Origin: Modicisalibacter ilicicola DSM 19980
GTDB lineage: Bacteria > Pseudomonadota > Gammaproteobacteria > Pseudomonadales > Halomonadaceae
Reading direction: 5' to 3'
Assembly (NCBI RefSeq): GCF_900128925.1
Contig: NZ_FQUJ01000012.1
Span: forward strand, 1-64,000
DNA length: 64,000 nucleotides
The translations under genes were made by a program, and so were the position numbers. Below the pieces are notes generated by a model. It did not search any database and was not told the DNA's origin. It saw nothing but the letters and a program-made list of their open reading frames with translations. This document shows positions 1-11,028 of this stretch, piece after piece (the first letter of the stretch is position 1; each line of letters opens with the position of its first letter).

Positions 1-3
1 TTT

Positions 4-31
4 GTAGGAGCCCGGTTTACCGGGCGATGGG
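4..31. repeat. REP-like palindromic element
   Basis: The window opens with GTAGGAGC followed by a perfect 6-bp stem (GCCCGG at 10-15, CCGGGC at 20-25) around a TTTA loop. A GTAGGAGC lead into a GC hairpin is the layout of pseudomonad-type REP elements, which lie in intergenic DNA in many copies. It could also act as the transcription end of a gene left of the window, but no T-run follows. Only one copy is seen here, so the repeat call rests on resemblance. Confidence 0.45.
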
Positions 32-179
32 CCAAGCCAAATCCGCATGAAACCTCAAAGCGCACCACGCCTGTCACACCTGGAGGTCGAAAGCCCTGCC
101 ACCCTTGGCGTAGAATATGTTCGCTTGAAAATACGTTCCGGTCCGTCCTTTACGCGGACGACCCGCTGGAGAGATTTGC

Positions 180-1124
180 ATGAATCAGCCGATTGTCGTG
201 GCGGCGCTGTACAAGTTCGTCACGCTGACCGACTACGTGGCCCTGCGCGAGCCCCTGCTCGAGATTCTCAAGGCCCACGACGTCAAGGGCACGCTGCTGC
301 TGGCCCGGGAAGGCATCAACGGCACCGTCTCGGGCCGCCGCGAAGGCATCGACGCGCTGCTGGACTGGCTGAAGGCCGATCCGCGCTTCGCGGAGCTCGA
401 CCACAAGGAGTCCTACTGCGACGAGCAGCCCTTCTATCGCACCAAGGTCAAGCTCAAGAAGGAGATCGTGACCCTGGGCGTGCCTGACGTGGACCCCAAC
501 AGAACAGTGGGCACTTACGTCGCCCCCGAGGAGTGGAACGATCTGATCGACGATCCCGAGGTGCTGGTGATCGACACCCGCAACGACTACGAGGTCGAAA
601 TCGGCTCCTTCAAGGGCGCGATCAATCCCGGGACGCGCTCGTTTCGCGAGTTCCCCGACTACATCAAGGCCCATTACGACCCGGCCAGGCACAAGAAGGT
701 CGCCATGTTCTGCACCGGGGGCATTCGTTGCGAGAAGGCCTCGAGCTTCATGCTCGACGAGGGGTTCGAGGAGGTCTATCACCTCAAGGGCGGCATCCTC
801 AACTATCTCGAACGGATGCCCGAGTCGCGGTCGCTCTGGCGAGGAGACTGCTTCGTGTTCGACAACCGGGTCACCGTGCGCCACGACCTGAGCGAGGGCG
901 AATACGAGCAGTGCCACGCGTGCCGCCGCCCGCTGTCCAGTGAAGATCGCGCCTCACCGCACTATTCGCCTGGCGTGAGCTGTCCGCACTGCTGGGATTC
1001 GCTTCCGGAAAAGACCCGTGCCGGGGCTCGGGAGCGCCAGCGGCAGATCGAACTGGCCAAGGCCCGCCAGGACCCCCACCCCATCGGCCGTGACCCTCGG
1101 TCTCGGGAGAGTGTCGAGGCCTGA
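180..1124 (+). CDS. trhO: tRNA uridine(34) hydroxylase TrhO (YceA family, rhodanese domain)
   Basis: This 314-residue protein belongs to the TrhO/YceA family, which hydroxylates U34 of certain tRNAs to 5-hydroxyuridine in the cytoplasm, the first step towards cmo5U or mo5U. The N-terminal part (about 1-100) is the acylphosphatase-like region of the family. A rhodanese domain follows, with the active-site loop [11 protein letters not shown]; the catalytic Cys is about residue 178. The C-terminus carries two Cys pairs (CHAC and CPHC) that could bind zinc. The ATG at 180 has a GGAGAG ribosome site about 7 bases upstream. It is monocistronic and followed by a strong hairpin. Length and motifs fit the family well. 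Confidence 0.93.
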   Translation: MNQPIVVAALYKFVTLTDYVALREPLLEILKAHDVKGTLLLAREGINGTVSGRREGIDALLDWLKADPRFAELDHKESYCDEQPFYRTKVKLKKEIVTLGVPDVDPNRTVGTYVAPEEWNDLIDDPEVLVIDTRNDYEVEIGSFKGAINPGTRSFREFPDYIKAHYDPARHKKVAMFCTGGIRCEKASSFMLDEGFEEVYHLKGGILNYLERMPESRSLWRGDCFVFDNRVTVRHDLSEGEYEQCHACRRPLSSEDRASPHYSPGVSCPHCWDSLPEKTRAGARERQRQIELAKARQDPHPIGRDPRSRESVEA

Positions 1125-1131
1125 GCGACGT

Positions 1132-1165
1132 CCAGGCCGGGCGCCGTCATCGACGCCCGGCCTGG
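1132..1165 (+). terminator. Hairpin after trhO
   Basis: A 12-bp perfect stem (CCAGGCCGGGCG at 1132-1143, CGCCCGGCCTGG at 1154-1165) with a 10-base loop lies just after the trhO stop codon. There is no T-run, so it may end transcription weakly or only protect the 3' end. Confidence 0.5.
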
Positions 1166-1180
1166 CATACGCGAATGGCG

Positions 1181-1215
1181 GTGACAATCGGCACGCCCAC
1201 CGTTACGATAACGGT
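1181..1215 (+). promoter_or_regulatory. Candidate tus promoter with overlapping palindrome
   Basis: GTGACA (1181-1186) and TACGAT (1204-1209) are separated by 17 bases and form a plausible sigma70 promoter. The perfect inverted repeat ACCGTTA-CGA-TAACGGT (1199-1215) covers the -10 box. In E. coli, the tus promoter overlaps TerB and Tus represses its own gene, so a palindrome in this place may be an autoregulatory operator. Real Ter sites are asymmetric, so this is not a standard Ter sequence. The regulatory role is inference. Confidence 0.4.
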
Positions 1216-1240
1216 ATAAAAACTATCGAGGAAAGGTCCG

Positions 1241-2104
1241 ATGGAACTTCAGTACCGCCTTCTCGCCGAGCTCGAGGCCGCCTTCGACCATCTGATCGAG
1301 CGCATCGAGGCCGTGCTTGCCGTCTATGCCGCCAGTCCCGGCGAGGCCTGGGCCCTCGAGTCGCCGCGCCCAGATGCCGAGTGGTTGCGCCGAGCGCTGC
1401 TCGATTTCTGGTATCAGGATGGCCAGGACGGGCGTGCCACGCGCAGTTATGTCGGCTTGATCGCGGCCGACGAGGCACTACTTGAGGCGGTGGCAAGGGC
1501 CAATGCCGCCAAGGACCGTTTCGGCACGCTCCTGACGCGGATTCGCGAGCAGGCCGGCGCGCTGATTCCCGAGATCAAGGCGGTTCTGCCCTTCCGCCAT
1601 CCGGTGCTGCACGACCACCTGCGCGGCCAGGGGCTAGCGCGCTTGCACCTCAAGCAGTGCTGGCGTCATCTGCCCGTGGCGGACGCCCCCCTGTCGCGGG
1701 TACGGCTGGCCTGGTACAGCAGCGGGCGCTCGATCAAGCGGCTCTCGGTAGAGGACGCCGAACGCAGGCTGCTGAAACTCGATGCTGATGCCCCGCATGT
1801 TCGCATTCAGCTCAAGCGCCTGGCAGGCATACCCAGTGGCGAGCCGCTGGCCCAGGTGCAGCGCCAGGCACCGGTCATGCGTGCCAACCTGTTCTTTCGG
1901 GAACCGCTGGCCGATGGCCGCTTGCGGCGGGCCATGAACCTGCCGTTGCCGCTGTTCATCCCCGCGGCGGATGGCCGCCTGCCGGACCACAACAGGCCGC
2001 TGCCACGCCCGCCGAAAGGCCGCACCCGCGCCAAGCGCAGCGACGAACGACTGGAAGACGACGTCTTCTTGCCGAGCCTGCGCGTCTACCGTTACCGGGG
2101 CTAG
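1241..2104 (+). CDS. tus: Tus-like DNA replication terminus site-binding protein
   Basis: The 287-residue product aligns along its length with E. coli Tus (309 residues), recalled from memory. Matching blocks include a helical N-terminus; VRLAWYSSGRSIKRLS against the Tus segment around FGWANKHIIKNL; the QAPVMRANLFFREPLADGR strand region; and a C-terminus VFLPSLRVYRYRG against IIPRLHLYVAD. Tus binds Ter sites and blocks the replicative helicase from one side. The protein is basic towards its C-terminus, as expected for a DNA binder. The ATG at 1241 is preceded by GAGGAAAGG. The gene converges on sthA with a gap of only 16 bases. Overall identity to E. coli Tus is low, so function is inferred from pattern. 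Confidence 0.75.
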   Translation: MELQYRLLAELEAAFDHLIERIEAVLAVYAASPGEAWALESPRPDAEWLRRALLDFWYQDGQDGRATRSYVGLIAADEALLEAVARANAAKDRFGTLLTRIREQAGALIPEIKAVLPFRHPVLHDHLRGQGLARLHLKQCWRHLPVADAPLSRVRLAWYSSGRSIKRLSVEDAERRLLKLDADAPHVRIQLKRLAGIPSGEPLAQVQRQAPVMRANLFFREPLADGRLRRAMNLPLPLFIPAADGRLPDHNRPLPRPPKGRTRAKRSDERLEDDVFLPSLRVYRYRG

Positions 2105-2120
2105 TCGCCGGGAGTGATTG

Positions 2121-3512
2121 TCAGAACAACCGGTTCAGCCCGTTCTGGGCGGCGACACGATAAGCTTCGGCCATGGTCGGGTAGTTGAACGTGGTATGAA
2201 TGAAGTACTTGAGGCTGTTCGCGGCACCCTGCTGCTGCATGATGGCCTGGCCGATATGGATGATCTCCGAGGCCTGGTCGCCGAAACAGTGAATGCCCAG
2301 GATCTCCAGCGTCTCGCGGTGGAAGAGGATCTTGAGCATGCCGACGGTGTCGCCGGTGATCTGGGCGCGGGCGGTGTCCTTGAAGAATGCCTGAGCCACC
2401 TCGTAGGGCACCTTGGCCTCGGTCAGTTCTCGCTCGGTTCTGCCCACGGAACTGATCTCGGGAATCGTGTAGATGCCCGTGGGAATGTCCTCGACGAAAC
2501 GAAACTCCCGGTCGAGCAGGTCGGTACTGGCATTGTAGCCCTGATCGTAGGCAGCACTCGCCAGGCTCGGCCAGCCGATCACGTCGCCCACCGCGTAGAT
2601 GTGCGGCAGCTCGGTGCGGTAGTGGTCGTCGACCTGGAGCTGGCCACGACCGTTGGCCTGCAGGCCGACGGTTTCGAGCCCCAGTTCGTCGGTGTTGCCG
2701 GTGCGTCCGTTGGCCCACAGGAAGGCATCGGCGCGCAGCTTCTTGCCGGATTTCAACTGCACCACCACCCCGGAATCGTCTCCTTCGACCGACGCGTACT
2801 CCTCGTTGTGGCGCACCAGCACGCCATGCTGGCGCAGGTGGTAGGAAAGCGCGTCGCTGATCTCGTCGTCCAGGAACGACAGCAGGCGGTCCCGGGTATC
2901 GATCAGATCGACCTTGACCCCCAGCCCCGAGAAGATCGAGGCGTATTCGGAGCCGATGACCCCGGCACCATAGATGATCAGCGTCCGCGGCGTGTGTGTC
3001 ATGCCCAGCACGGTATCGGAGCAGTAGATGCGCGAATGGCGAAAATCGATATCGCCGGGACGGTAGGGGCGCGAGCCGGTGGCGATCACGAACTTGTGCG
3101 CGGTCAGCTCTTCCGACACCTCGTTGTTGTCCCGCACCACCAGGGTGTGCTCGTCCTTGAAGCGTGCCACACCGAAGAACAGGTCGATGCGATTGCGCGC
3201 ATAGAAGGTGGTGCGCATCTCGACCTGGCGATCGATGGTCGTCAGCGAGCGCTTGAGCACCCGGGGAAACGAGAACAGCCGAGGTTCGCCGATGTCGCGG
3301 AACATGCGATTGGTATTGAACTGCATGATCTGCTTGACCTGGTGGCGCAACGCCTTGGAGGGGATCGTTCCCCAGTGGGTGCAGTTGCCGCCGACCGCGG
3401 ACTGCCTCTCCACGGCAGCCACGCGCAACCCGTGCTTGGCCATGTTGATGGCGGCGCTCTCGCCCGCCGGCCCGGTACCGATCACCACGACATCGTAATT
3501 ATGAACTGCCAC
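2121..3512 (-). CDS. sthA: Soluble pyridine nucleotide transhydrogenase SthA
   Basis: This 463-residue flavoprotein of the class I disulfide reductase fold catalyses reversible hydride transfer between NADPH and NAD+ in the cytosol. It shows the N-terminal FAD motif [10 protein letters not shown], the SthA signature [17 protein letters not shown] (where related reductases have a CxxxxC disulfide, SthA keeps only one Cys), an NAD(P) motif [13 protein letters not shown] near residue 180, the second FAD motif near YAVGDVIG, and a C-terminal dimerisation domain. The start codon is GTG at 3512 with AGGAGA upstream. It sits beside the Nqr operon as in Pseudomonas, linking two NAD(P)H redox systems. 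Confidence 0.95.
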   Translation of the reverse strand: MAVHNYDVVVIGTGPAGESAAINMAKHGLRVAAVERQSAVGGNCTHWGTIPSKALRHQVKQIMQFNTNRMFRDIGEPRLFSFPRVLKRSLTTIDRQVEMRTTFYARNRIDLFFGVARFKDEHTLVVRDNNEVSEELTAHKFVIATGSRPYRPGDIDFRHSRIYCSDTVLGMTHTPRTLIIYGAGVIGSEYASIFSGLGVKVDLIDTRDRLLSFLDDEISDALSYHLRQHGVLVRHNEEYASVEGDDSGVVVQLKSGKKLRADAFLWANGRTGNTDELGLETVGLQANGRGQLQVDDHYRTELPHIYAVGDVIGWPSLASAAYDQGYNASTDLLDREFRFVEDIPTGIYTIPEISSVGRTERELTEAKVPYEVAQAFFKDTARAQITGDTVGMLKILFHRETLEILGIHCFGDQASEIIHIGQAIMQQQGAANSLKYFIHTTFNYPTMAEAYRVAAQNGLNRLF

Positions 3513-3605
3513 TGCGCTCGTCTCTCCTGTTTGCCCATTTGCCGTTTGCGACTCTGGCGTTACACGAAACGTGAGGTGTATCGATCAGGGACTGCCTGCA
3601 AGTTT

Positions 3606-3863
3606 TCAGCGCCTGGTCGCATCGTATCCCAGGTCGGCACCGCGCTTTTCGTCGGCGCGCCGCTGAGCCAGCGCCTGCTGCTTGCGATTCTCTTCCTCGC
3701 ACACCTCGTCCTTGCCGCCACAGATGTCGCACCCCTCCTTCAACCCCAGCTTGTTGAGGCCACCACAGGAACCGGCGATGGGCTTGCGTCCCAGAAGCAC
3801 GCCGATGGACATGGCGGCGATCATCAGCAGCATGAAGCCCAGTACTAGCATCCACAGTGTCAT
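3606..3863 (-). CDS. nqrM: Na+-NQR maturation factor NqrM
   Basis: This 85-residue protein has one N-terminal membrane helix (about 3-24) followed by a Cys cluster: C33 in GSCGG, C45 and C48 in CDIC, and C55. This is the NqrM (formerly DUF539) pattern. NqrM is needed to assemble Na+-NQR, probably by delivering iron to the centre between NqrD and NqrE. It is the last gene of the nqr operon; its ATG overlaps the apbE stop codon by 4 bases (ATGA). The charged C-terminal tail is cytoplasmic by prediction. Confidence 0.92.
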   Translation of the reverse strand: MTLWMLVLGFMLLMIAAMSIGVLLGRKPIAGSCGGLNKLGLKEGCDICGGKDEVCEEENRKQQALAQRRADEKRGADLGYDATRR

Positions 3864-4927
3864 ATCGTTTCCTCCTCGGCGAACTCGTCCAGATAGACCT
3901 CGAAGGACGAGCTGATACGCGTCTCGAAGCCGTCATCCTGTCTGACAACGAAATAGACGGCGATGTTTTGGGCCTCTGCCAGATCGAGGCCGGCCTCGGC
4001 GCCCATGACGGTGAAGGCCGTGGCCAGCGCATCCGCGGTGGCGCAGCGCTCAGTGATCACCGTCACCGAGGCGACGCGATTGTCGATCGGCCGGCCGCTG
4101 CGCGGGTCGATGGTGTGGGAGTAGCGCACCCCATCACTCTCGAAATAGTTGCGATAGTCGCCGGAAGTCGCCACGGCGGCATCGCCCAGGTCGATGATGC
4201 GCTGCACGCTGCGCTCGCTGGACACCGGCTTCTCGACGGCGATGCGCCAGGCGGCGCCACCGGGCTTGGTGCCGTGGGTGCGGATCTCGCCTCCCACCTC
4301 GACCAGATAGTCCTCGATACCCCGCGACTCCAGATAGTCGGCGACCCGGTCGGTGGCATACCCCTTGGCGATCCCCGAGAGGTCGACATAGACCGGCTTG
4401 GTCTTGGAAAGGCGGCCATCCTCCAGGTGCAGGGCCTCGGCATCGACCCGGGCCAGCGCTTCGCGCAACGTCGCCTCGTCGGGCACCTGCTCGGGCCGTC
4501 CCTCGGGCCCGAACCCCCAGAGATTGACCACCGGGCCGACCGTCACGTCGAAGGCACCTTCGGTGAGCCTGGCGATGCGCATCGACTCACGGAGCACCTC
4601 CGCGGTGGCCGGCGACACGAAGAACGGCACGCCGACCGGCAGCCGATTGAAGCGCGACAGCTCGGAGTCGTCACGGTAGGTGGACATCAGGCTGTCGATG
4701 CGTTCCAGCTCGGCGAGAATGCCCGATTCCAGCCTGGCATAGTCGTCCTCCGCCAGCTCGGCGTAGACGGTGACATGGTACCCGGTGCCGAAGATCGGTC
4801 CCTGGAAGCGGTGCTCGGCGGGAGCCGTGTCACAGCCCGTCAGCAGCGCCGACGCGAGCACCATTAACAACAGGGCCAGCCCCCTCGAGGCCGGCCCTGT
4901 CTGCTTGCGACAACCTGCGTGCATCAT
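3860..4927 (-). CDS. apbE: FAD:protein FMN transferase ApbE (lipoprotein)
   Basis: ApbE uses FAD to attach FMN through a phosphoester to Thr residues of NqrB and NqrC. The 355-residue precursor has a lipoprotein signal ending in ALLTGC, with the lipidated Cys at about residue 32, so the enzyme faces the periplasm. Family blocks seen are GTGYHVTVY near the start, the [14 protein letters not shown] region, [25 protein letters not shown], and the C-terminal [13 protein letters not shown] segment followed by [21 protein letters not shown], which includes the Mg-binding region. The ATG overlaps the nqrF stop codon (ATGA) and its own stop overlaps nqrM, so translation is coupled through the operon. 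Confidence 0.94.
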   Translation of the reverse strand: MMHAGCRKQTGPASRGLALLLMVLASALLTGCDTAPAEHRFQGPIFGTGYHVTVYAELAEDDYARLESGILAELERIDSLMSTYRDDSELSRFNRLPVGVPFFVSPATAEVLRESMRIARLTEGAFDVTVGPVVNLWGFGPEGRPEQVPDEATLREALARVDAEALHLEDGRLSKTKPVYVDLSGIAKGYATDRVADYLESRGIEDYLVEVGGEIRTHGTKPGGAAWRIAVEKPVSSERSVQRIIDLGDAAVATSGDYRNYFESDGVRYSHTIDPRSGRPIDNRVASVTVITERCATADALATAFTVMGAEAGLDLAEAQNIAVYFVVRQDDGFETRISSSFEVYLDEFAEEETI

Positions 4928-6156
4928 CCGCCGAAGTCATCCAGCATGATGTTCTCCGGCTCGACCCCCATGTCGGTGAGCATCTTGATGACCGAAGCGT
5001 TCATCATGGGCGGTCCGCACATGTAGTACTCGCAATCCTCCGGCGCCGGATGATCCTTGAGATACAGGTCGTACAGCACGTTGTGGATGAAGCCGGTGGG
5101 ACCTTCCCAGTTGTCCTCCGGTTGCGGATCGGAGAGGGCCAGGTGCCAGTCGAAGTTGTCGAACTCCTCGGCCAGCTGGTCGTACTCCTCGTTGTAGAAG
5201 GTCTCGCGCCAGGAGCGCGCGCCGTACCAGAACGACATCTTGCGAGTCGACTTCAGACGCTTCAACTGGTCGAAGATGTGGCTGCGCATCGGCGCCATGC
5301 CGGCACCGCCACCGATGAAGACCATCTCGGCGTCGGTCTCCTTGGCGAAGAACTCCCCGAAGGGCCCCATCACCGTGACCTTGTCGCCCGGCTTGAGCGA
5401 GAACACGTAGGTCGACATCAACCCCGGCGGATGGTCGGTGTTGGGCGGCGGGGTGGCGATGCGGATGTTGAACTTGAGCAGCCCCTTCTCCTCCGGGTAG
5501 TTGGCCATGGAGTAGGCGCGGATGACCTCTTCGCTGTTCTTGTGGGCGATGTTGAACAGGCCGAACTTCTCCCAGTCGCCGCGATACTCCTCCTCGATGT
5601 CGAAATCGGAGAACTTGATGTCGTAGGGCGGCGCCACCAGCTGAACGTAGCCGCCGGCCCGGAAGTCCACTTCCTCGCCTTCCGGCAGCTTGAGATTGAG
5701 CTCCTTGATGAAGGTGGCGACGTTGGGGTTGGCGGTTACCTCGCACTCCCATTTCTTGACGCCGAATACCTCCTCCGGCACCTCGATCTTCATGTCCTGC
5801 TTCACCGGCACCTGGCAGGAGAGCCGCCAGCCCTCCTTCTTCTCGCGCATGGTGAAATGGGACTCCTCGGTCGGCAGGATCGAGCCGCCCCCTTCCATCA
5901 CCCGGCACTTGCACTGGGCACAGGAGCCACCGCCACCACAGGCGGAAGAGAGGAAGATGCCATTCGAGGCCAGGGTCTGCAGCAGCTTGCCACCCGCTTG
6001 AGTGGTCATGGTGTTGGAGGGATCGTCATTGATCTCGATTGTCACGTCGCCGCTGCTCACGAGCCGGCTGCGTGCCGCGAGGATCACCAGCACCAGGCCG
6101 ATCACGACCACGGTGAACATGACGACACCAAGCAAGATGATGGATGTATCAACCAT
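4924..6156 (-). CDS. nqrF: Na+-translocating NADH:quinone reductase subunit F
   Basis: NqrF is the NADH-oxidising entry subunit of the sodium pump. The 410-residue protein has one N-terminal membrane helix (about 5-28). A plant-type ferredoxin domain follows, with likely 2Fe-2S ligands C73, C79, C82 and C114. The C-terminal part is a ferredoxin-NADP reductase-like module with the FAD motif RAYSMANYP, the NADH-binding [13 protein letters not shown] and a C-terminal YYMCGPPMM. Length matches the family (about 407). The ATG lies 23 bases after the nqrE stop. Confidence 0.96.
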   Translation of the reverse strand: MVDTSIILLGVVMFTVVVIGLVLVILAARSRLVSSGDVTIEINDDPSNTMTTQAGGKLLQTLASNGIFLSSACGGGGSCAQCKCRVMEGGGSILPTEESHFTMREKKEGWRLSCQVPVKQDMKIEVPEEVFGVKKWECEVTANPNVATFIKELNLKLPEGEEVDFRAGGYVQLVAPPYDIKFSDFDIEEEYRGDWEKFGLFNIAHKNSEEVIRAYSMANYPEEKGLLKFNIRIATPPPNTDHPPGLMSTYVFSLKPGDKVTVMGPFGEFFAKETDAEMVFIGGGAGMAPMRSHIFDQLKRLKSTRKMSFWYGARSWRETFYNEEYDQLAEEFDNFDWHLALSDPQPEDNWEGPTGFIHNVLYDLYLKDHPAPEDCEYYMCGPPMMNASVIKMLTDMGVEPENIMLDDFGG

Positions 6157-6179
6157 GTCGATTTCCTATTCCCGTTGGC

Positions 6180-6800
6180 TTATAGCTGAACACCGGAGAA
6201 GGACATGAAGCCTAGCGACATCAGCCCGACGGTAATGAAGGTGATACCCAGTCCCTGCAGCCCGGCCGGCACGTCACTGTACTTGAGCTTTTCGCGGATA
6301 CCCGCCAGGGCCGTGATGGCCAGGGCCCAGCCGATGCCGGCACCGGCGCCGTAGACGATCGACTCGCCGAAGGCATAGTCGCGCTGCGCCATGAACAGCA
6401 CCGCGCCGAGAATCGCGCAGTTGACCGTGATCAGCGGCAGGAAGACCCCCAGGGTGTTGTAGAGCGCCGGCACGAACTTGTCGAGGAACATCTCGAGAAT
6501 CTGCACGATGGCGGCGATGACCCCGATGTAGGAGAGATAGCCGAGGAAGGAGAGATCGATGTTCTCCGCCCCCTCGATCCCGGTCCAGGTCAGCGCGCCC
6601 TCGCGCAACAGGTAATGGAGGATCAGGTTGTTGACCGGTACGGTGATGGTCAACACCACGACCACCGCGATTCCCAGGCCGATCGCGGACGAGACCTTCT
6701 TGGAGACGGCCAGGAAGGTACACATGCCCAGGAAGAACGCCAGGGCCATGTTCTCGACGAAGACCGCCTGGACGAACAGGCTAAGATAGTGGCCAAGCAT
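6180..6800 (-). CDS. nqrE: Na+-translocating NADH:quinone reductase subunit E
   Basis: This integral membrane subunit of about 206 residues has six predicted helices. The N-terminal [20 protein letters not shown] and the CTFLAVSKK segment, whose Cys helps bind the membrane iron centre shared with NqrD, are hallmarks. I chose the ATG at 6800 rather than the in-frame GTG at 6803, because GGAG lies 8 bases upstream and the ATG overlaps the nqrD stop by one base (TGATG). Confidence 0.95.
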   Translation of the reverse strand: MLGHYLSLFVQAVFVENMALAFFLGMCTFLAVSKKVSSAIGLGIAVVVVLTITVPVNNLILHYLLREGALTWTGIEGAENIDLSFLGYLSYIGVIAAIVQILEMFLDKFVPALYNTLGVFLPLITVNCAILGAVLFMAQRDYAFGESIVYGAGAGIGWALAITALAGIREKLKYSDVPAGLQGLGITFITVGLMSLGFMSFSGVQL

Positions 6801-7477
6801 CACACGGTCTCCTTGATCTTGGTTTTACTGTTGGCAACGATGCGGTATTCGGTCTTCTCGACCTGATCCGGGTGGAAGGAGCGCAGGATCCAGATCAGCA
6901 GACCGATGACGAAGAATGCCGAGGGCGGCAGCAGCATCAGGCCGTTGGGCACGTACCAGCCGCCGTTCTGCACCGCCGGCAGGATGGTGATGCCGAACAG
7001 GCTGCCGGAGCCCAGCAGCTCGCGCACGAAGCCGACGAACAGCAGGATCACGGTATAGCCGAGGCCGTTGCCCACCCCGTCGAGGAAGCTCATCACCGGA
7101 CCGTTCTGCATGGCGTAGCCCTCGGCACGGCCCATGACGATACAGTTGGTGATGATCAGCCCCACGAACACCGAGAGCTGCTTGGACATCTCGTAGGCAT
7201 ACGCCTTGAGCACCTGGTCCACCACGATGACCAGGGAAGCGATGATGGTCATCTGCACGATGATGCGGATCGACGAGGGAATGTGGTGGCGAATCAGGGA
7301 GACGAAGAGGTTGGAAAACGCCGTCACCGCAATTACCGCAATGCCCATGACCAGCGAGACGCTCAACGAGTTGGTCACCGCCAGGGCGCTGCAGATACCG
7401 AGCACCTGCAGGGCGATCGGATTGTTCTTGAAGATCGGCGATAGAAGAACACTTTTCGGAGTATCAGAGGCGGCCAT
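6800..7477 (-). CDS. nqrD: Na+-translocating NADH:quinone reductase subunit D
   Basis: This six-helix membrane subunit of about 225 residues is homologous to NqrE. It shows [18 protein letters not shown] near the start, with the Cys of the shared iron centre, and [14 protein letters not shown] in the middle. The start is set at ATG 7477 because GGAGG lies 9 bases upstream; an in-frame GTG at 7483 overlaps the nqrC stop (GTGA) but is too close to that ribosome site. The C-terminal tail is basic and slightly longer than usual. Confidence 0.93.
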   Translation of the reverse strand: MAASDTPKSVLLSPIFKNNPIALQVLGICSALAVTNSLSVSLVMGIAVIAVTAFSNLFVSLIRHHIPSSIRIIVQMTIIASLVIVVDQVLKAYAYEMSKQLSVFVGLIITNCIVMGRAEGYAMQNGPVMSFLDGVGNGLGYTVILLFVGFVRELLGSGSLFGITILPAVQNGGWYVPNGLMLLPPSAFFVIGLLIWILRSFHPDQVEKTEYRIVANSKTKIKETV

Positions 7478-7479
7478 GC

Positions 7480-8253
7480 TCACGCTCCTCCTTGGACATT
7501 GTCGTGGAACCGGGCGAGATAGTCGGCGAAGCCGGCCTCACTCAGCCAGAATTGCAGCATGTTGGTGACGCCACGACTGGTCAAGGAGGCACCGGACAGG
7601 GCATCCGCCTCGTACTCGGAGTCGGCCCCGCCCTTCACCAGGCGAATCTCGGGCTGCATCGGGCTGTCGTCGTAGACCTTCTTGCCATCCCACTGGGCCT
7701 TCCAGCGCGGGTTGTCCACCTCGCCGCCAAGCCCCGGCGTCTCCGAGTGGTCATAGTAGGAGAGGCCAACGATGGTGTTGCCATCCCCTTCCAGCGCCAG
7801 GAAGCCGCGCATCAGGCCCCACAGGCCCTGGCCGCGAATCGGCAGGATAATCTGGTCGGGATTCTCTGGGTCGCCGACCAGGTAGACCGTGGAGAACTCC
7901 TCCAGACGGCTCAGCCCGGGCGAGTGGGGACCCGACAGCGTCCGCGAAGTCGCCGGGTCCTTGGCCGCTTCGAACTGGTTGTAGGTTTCGGGATCGAGCT
8001 CTTCGGAGTACTCCCCGGTTTCAAGATCGATCACACGCGGGGTGATCTTCTCCTTGAACAACTCGTTGACGTCGACGCCGGGCTGGTAGAGCTGCGCCAC
8101 CTGAAGAATGTTGCTCTTGCGATCGAGCTCCTGATTCATCTGCTGGGTCGGGCGCAGCACCACCGCCGCGGTGGAGACGATGACCGAACAGACGATGCTC
8201 AGGGCCAGCGCGACCGTCAGTGTCTTCTTGATGGAATTGTTGCTTGCTGCCAT
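7480..8253 (-). CDS. nqrC: Na+-translocating NADH:quinone reductase subunit C
   Basis: NqrC carries a covalently bound FMN in the periplasm. The 257-residue protein has one N-terminal membrane helix (about 10-32) and a periplasmic FMN-binding domain. The attachment motif [11 protein letters not shown] lies near residue 225; the Thr in the SLT position is the expected FMN-phosphoester site made by ApbE. The ATG overlaps the nqrB stop by one base (TGATG), giving coupled translation. Confidence 0.95.
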   Translation of the reverse strand: MAASNNSIKKTLTVALALSIVCSVIVSTAAVVLRPTQQMNQELDRKSNILQVAQLYQPGVDVNELFKEKITPRVIDLETGEYSEELDPETYNQFEAAKDPATSRTLSGPHSPGLSRLEEFSTVYLVGDPENPDQIILPIRGQGLWGLMRGFLALEGDGNTIVGLSYYDHSETPGLGGEVDNPRWKAQWDGKKVYDDSPMQPEIRLVKGGADSEYEADALSGASLTSRGVTNMLQFWLSEAGFADYLARFHDNVQGGA

Positions 8254-9488
8254 CAGGCGACTTCCTTATTAACCGGATTGAAGGCTGCCTCACGCTTCTG
8301 ACGGCGCTTGATGTTGGCCTGCACGACAAAGTGATCGATCAACGGGGCGAACAGATTGGCGAACAGGATCGCCAGCATGATGCCCTCGGGGAAGGCTGGG
8401 TTGACCACCCGGATCAGTACCGTCATGACACCGATCAAGGCGCCGAAGATCAGCTTGCCGGGGTTGGTCATCGAGGCCGAGACCGGGTCGGTGGCCATGA
8501 ACACCAGGCCGAAGGCGAGACCGCCGACGACGAGGTGCCAGTACCAGGGCATGGCGAACATGGCATTGGTATCGGAACCGATGATATTGAGGAGCAGCGA
8601 CATCGCCACCACGCCCAGCAGGACGCCCAGCATGATGCGCCAGGACGCCACCCGGGTCAGCAGCAGTACCGCCGCTCCCAGCAGGATCATCAGCGTGGAG
8701 ACCTCGCCCACGGAACCGGGCACGAAACCGAGGAAGGCGTCCATCCAGCTGTACTGCTCGCTCATGCCCGACATGCCATCGGTCACCACCATGGAGAGCG
8801 CGGTGGCGCCGGTGTAACCGTCGGCTGCGACCCAGACGGCGTCGCCGGAGATCTGGGCGGGATAGGCGAAGTAGAGGAAGGCGCGACCGGTCAGCGCCGG
8901 GTTGAGGAAGTTCTTGCCGGTGCCACCGAAGATCTCCTTGCCGATCACCACGCCGAAGGTGATGCCGAGCGCCACCTGCCACAGCGGGATGGTGGGGGGC
9001 AGGATCAGGGCGTAGAGCACGGAGGTGACGAAGAAGCCCTCGTTGACCTCGTGGCCGCGCTTGACGGCAAACAGCACTTCCCAGAAGCCGCCGACCACGA
9101 AGGTGACCAGGTAGATCGGCAGGAAGTAGGCGGCCCCCTGAACAAAATTGGCCCACAGGCTGTCTGGATCATGACCGCTGGAGAGGGTCATGGTGATCGC
9201 TTCCCGCCAACCGTCCATGGAGGCGTAGCCGTCGGCGATCGCCATGTTGGCCTGCCAGCCGGCGTTGTACATGCCGAAGAACATGGCCGGAAAGGTACAC
9301 AGCCACACCGTGATCATGATGCGCTTGAGATCGATGCCGTCACGCACGTGGGCCGTGCCCTTGGTGACGTCCGGCGGGGAGTAGAAGATGGTGTCTACGG
9401 CCTCGTAGAGGGCATAGAACTTCTCGTAGCGGCCACCCTTGTGGAAGTGCGGCTCGAGATTGTCGAGTGTCTTGCGAATACCCATCAT
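8253..9488 (-). CDS. nqrB: Na+-translocating NADH:quinone reductase subunit B
   Basis: NqrB is the large membrane subunit that binds covalent FMN and riboflavin and forms the sodium channel. About 411 residues with some ten membrane helices are predicted. The FMN site is the Thr in GYTGATALS (about residue 240). The N-terminus [20 protein letters not shown] matches the family closely. An open frame runs further upstream to 9623, but that part reads as out-of-frame nqrA. I therefore start at the ATG at 9488 (a second ATG follows at 9485), which has AAAGAGG upstream inside the end of nqrA. Confidence 0.95.
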   Translation of the reverse strand: MMGIRKTLDNLEPHFHKGGRYEKFYALYEAVDTIFYSPPDVTKGTAHVRDGIDLKRIMITVWLCTFPAMFFGMYNAGWQANMAIADGYASMDGWREAITMTLSSGHDPDSLWANFVQGAAYFLPIYLVTFVVGGFWEVLFAVKRGHEVNEGFFVTSVLYALILPPTIPLWQVALGITFGVVIGKEIFGGTGKNFLNPALTGRAFLYFAYPAQISGDAVWVAADGYTGATALSMVVTDGMSGMSEQYSWMDAFLGFVPGSVGEVSTLMILLGAAVLLLTRVASWRIMLGVLLGVVAMSLLLNIIGSDTNAMFAMPWYWHLVVGGLAFGLVFMATDPVSASMTNPGKLIFGALIGVMTVLIRVVNPAFPEGIMLAILFANLFAPLIDHFVVQANIKRRQKREAAFNPVNKEVA

Positions 9489-9492
9489 CGGA

Positions 9493-10842
9493 TTAGGCCT
9501 CTTTCTCGATCGTGGTGAGATTGTCACGCAGGATGGGACCGTACTCGTACTTGCCGGGGCAGACGTAGGTACAAAGGGCCAGGTCCTCTTCGTCCAGCTC
9601 CAGGCAGCCGAGCTGCATGGCATTCTCGATATCGCCGACGATGAGGGAGCGCAGCAGCTGCGTCGGAAGGATATCCAGTGGCATGACCTTCTCGTAGGCT
9701 CCGATGGGCACCATGGCGCGTTCGGAACCGTTGGTGGAGGTGTCGGGCGCGTACTTCGGCAACCCCAGGAACTGGGAAACGTAGATTCCCATGATCGAGT
9801 GACGATTGCGACCGGGCGAGAGCCAGCCCAGGAAAGCGCGCTTGTTGTTCTCCTCGATCAGCGAGATCTGGGAGTGGAAACGCCCGAGGAAGCGTCGCGA
9901 GCCTTCCGCGGTGAAGCCGCCGAACACCGATCCCGAAATCACCCGGGTCTCATCCGGTTCGACGACTTCGTTCTCGAGCAGTTCCGCGGTGCTGGCACCC
10001 ACTCGGGTACGCAACAGCCGCGGTTGCTGGGCGCGCGGGCCGCCGACTGCGACGATACGCCGCAGATCCAGACGCCCTTCCGCGAACAGGATGCCGATGG
10101 CGATCACGTCCTGGTAGCCGACATGCCAGACCTGCCGCTTCAGGCCCACGGGGGACAAATAATGAATGTGCGTTCCCGGCAAGCCGGCCGGATGCAGCCC
10201 CTTGAAGGCCTCGACCTGAACGCCTTCGATGTCGCCACCCGGCAGATCCGCCTCAGGCGCCTGGCACAGGAACACCTTGCCCGGTGTCAGTTGCTTGAGC
10301 ACCTTCAGGCCATGGGCAAAGGCCTGGGGGTTTTCGGCGATGATCTTCGCCGGGTCCGCGGAAAGCGGGTGGGTGTCCATGGCGGTAACGAAGATGTCGG
10401 CCGGAACGGCATCGAGGGCCGGTGTCCTGGAGAAGGGGCGCGTGCGCAGCGCCGTCCAGAGTCCTGATTCCACCAGTTGATCGACCACCACCTGGCGATC
10501 GAGCCTGTCCAGCGCCTCGGCACCGTGAGCGGTGAAACCGACGGCTTCCTCCTGCTCGTCGAGCTTGATCACCACCGACAGCAGCATGCGCCGCTCGCCG
10601 CGATTGATGGCGATCACCTCGCCGGCCCCCGGGGACGTGAAGCGCACCCCCGGGATCTTCTTGTCGGTGAACAGTAGCTGTCCCAGCTTGACCTTGTCCC
10701 CTTCCTTGACCTCCATGGTCGGCTTCATGCCGACGTAGTCGGGTCCCAGAATCGCCACATGACGAACGGGCTTGGCATCGTGGATACGCTGCTCAGGCGC
10801 CCCGTCGATCGGGAGATCCAGGCCTCGTTTGACTTCGATCAT
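9493..10842 (-). CDS. nqrA: Na+-translocating NADH:quinone reductase subunit A
   Basis: NqrA is the soluble cytoplasmic subunit of the pump and lies near the ubiquinone site. The 449-residue protein starts [18 protein letters not shown], the family hallmark, and contains [15 protein letters not shown] and a C-terminal block ending in [14 protein letters not shown]. It has no signal peptide or membrane helix. It is the first gene of the nqrABCDEF-apbE-nqrM operon, so its 5' region (10843-11060) should carry the operon promoter. Confidence 0.96.
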   Translation of the reverse strand: MIEVKRGLDLPIDGAPEQRIHDAKPVRHVAILGPDYVGMKPTMEVKEGDKVKLGQLLFTDKKIPGVRFTSPGAGEVIAINRGERRMLLSVVIKLDEQEEAVGFTAHGAEALDRLDRQVVVDQLVESGLWTALRTRPFSRTPALDAVPADIFVTAMDTHPLSADPAKIIAENPQAFAHGLKVLKQLTPGKVFLCQAPEADLPGGDIEGVQVEAFKGLHPAGLPGTHIHYLSPVGLKRQVWHVGYQDVIAIGILFAEGRLDLRRIVAVGGPRAQQPRLLRTRVGASTAELLENEVVEPDETRVISGSVFGGFTAEGSRRFLGRFHSQISLIEENNKRAFLGWLSPGRNRHSIMGIYVSQFLGLPKYAPDTSTNGSERAMVPIGAYEKVMPLDILPTQLLRSLIVGDIENAMQLGCLELDEEDLALCTYVCPGKYEYGPILRDNLTTIEKEA

Positions 10843-11028
10843 AGTCTCGCCCAGTTATCGGCTCTGATGTCAGAAAGGATGAGAAATGCGCGGGCGTCGA
10901 TTCCCGCTCGCGGGCGATACAACGCCATGCATCCGCCCAGCGGGGCCGGACGGCTCGAATTCTTTTCTTATCAGAAGGTTGTCTTGGCCGACCCGCGATC
11001 AAGCGGATCGCTGCAAAAAGTCGCGACT

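Noticed and set aside
2118-3848. A 576-codon open frame opposite sthA and nqrM
   Set aside because: It is a shadow of two recognised genes and has no family signature.
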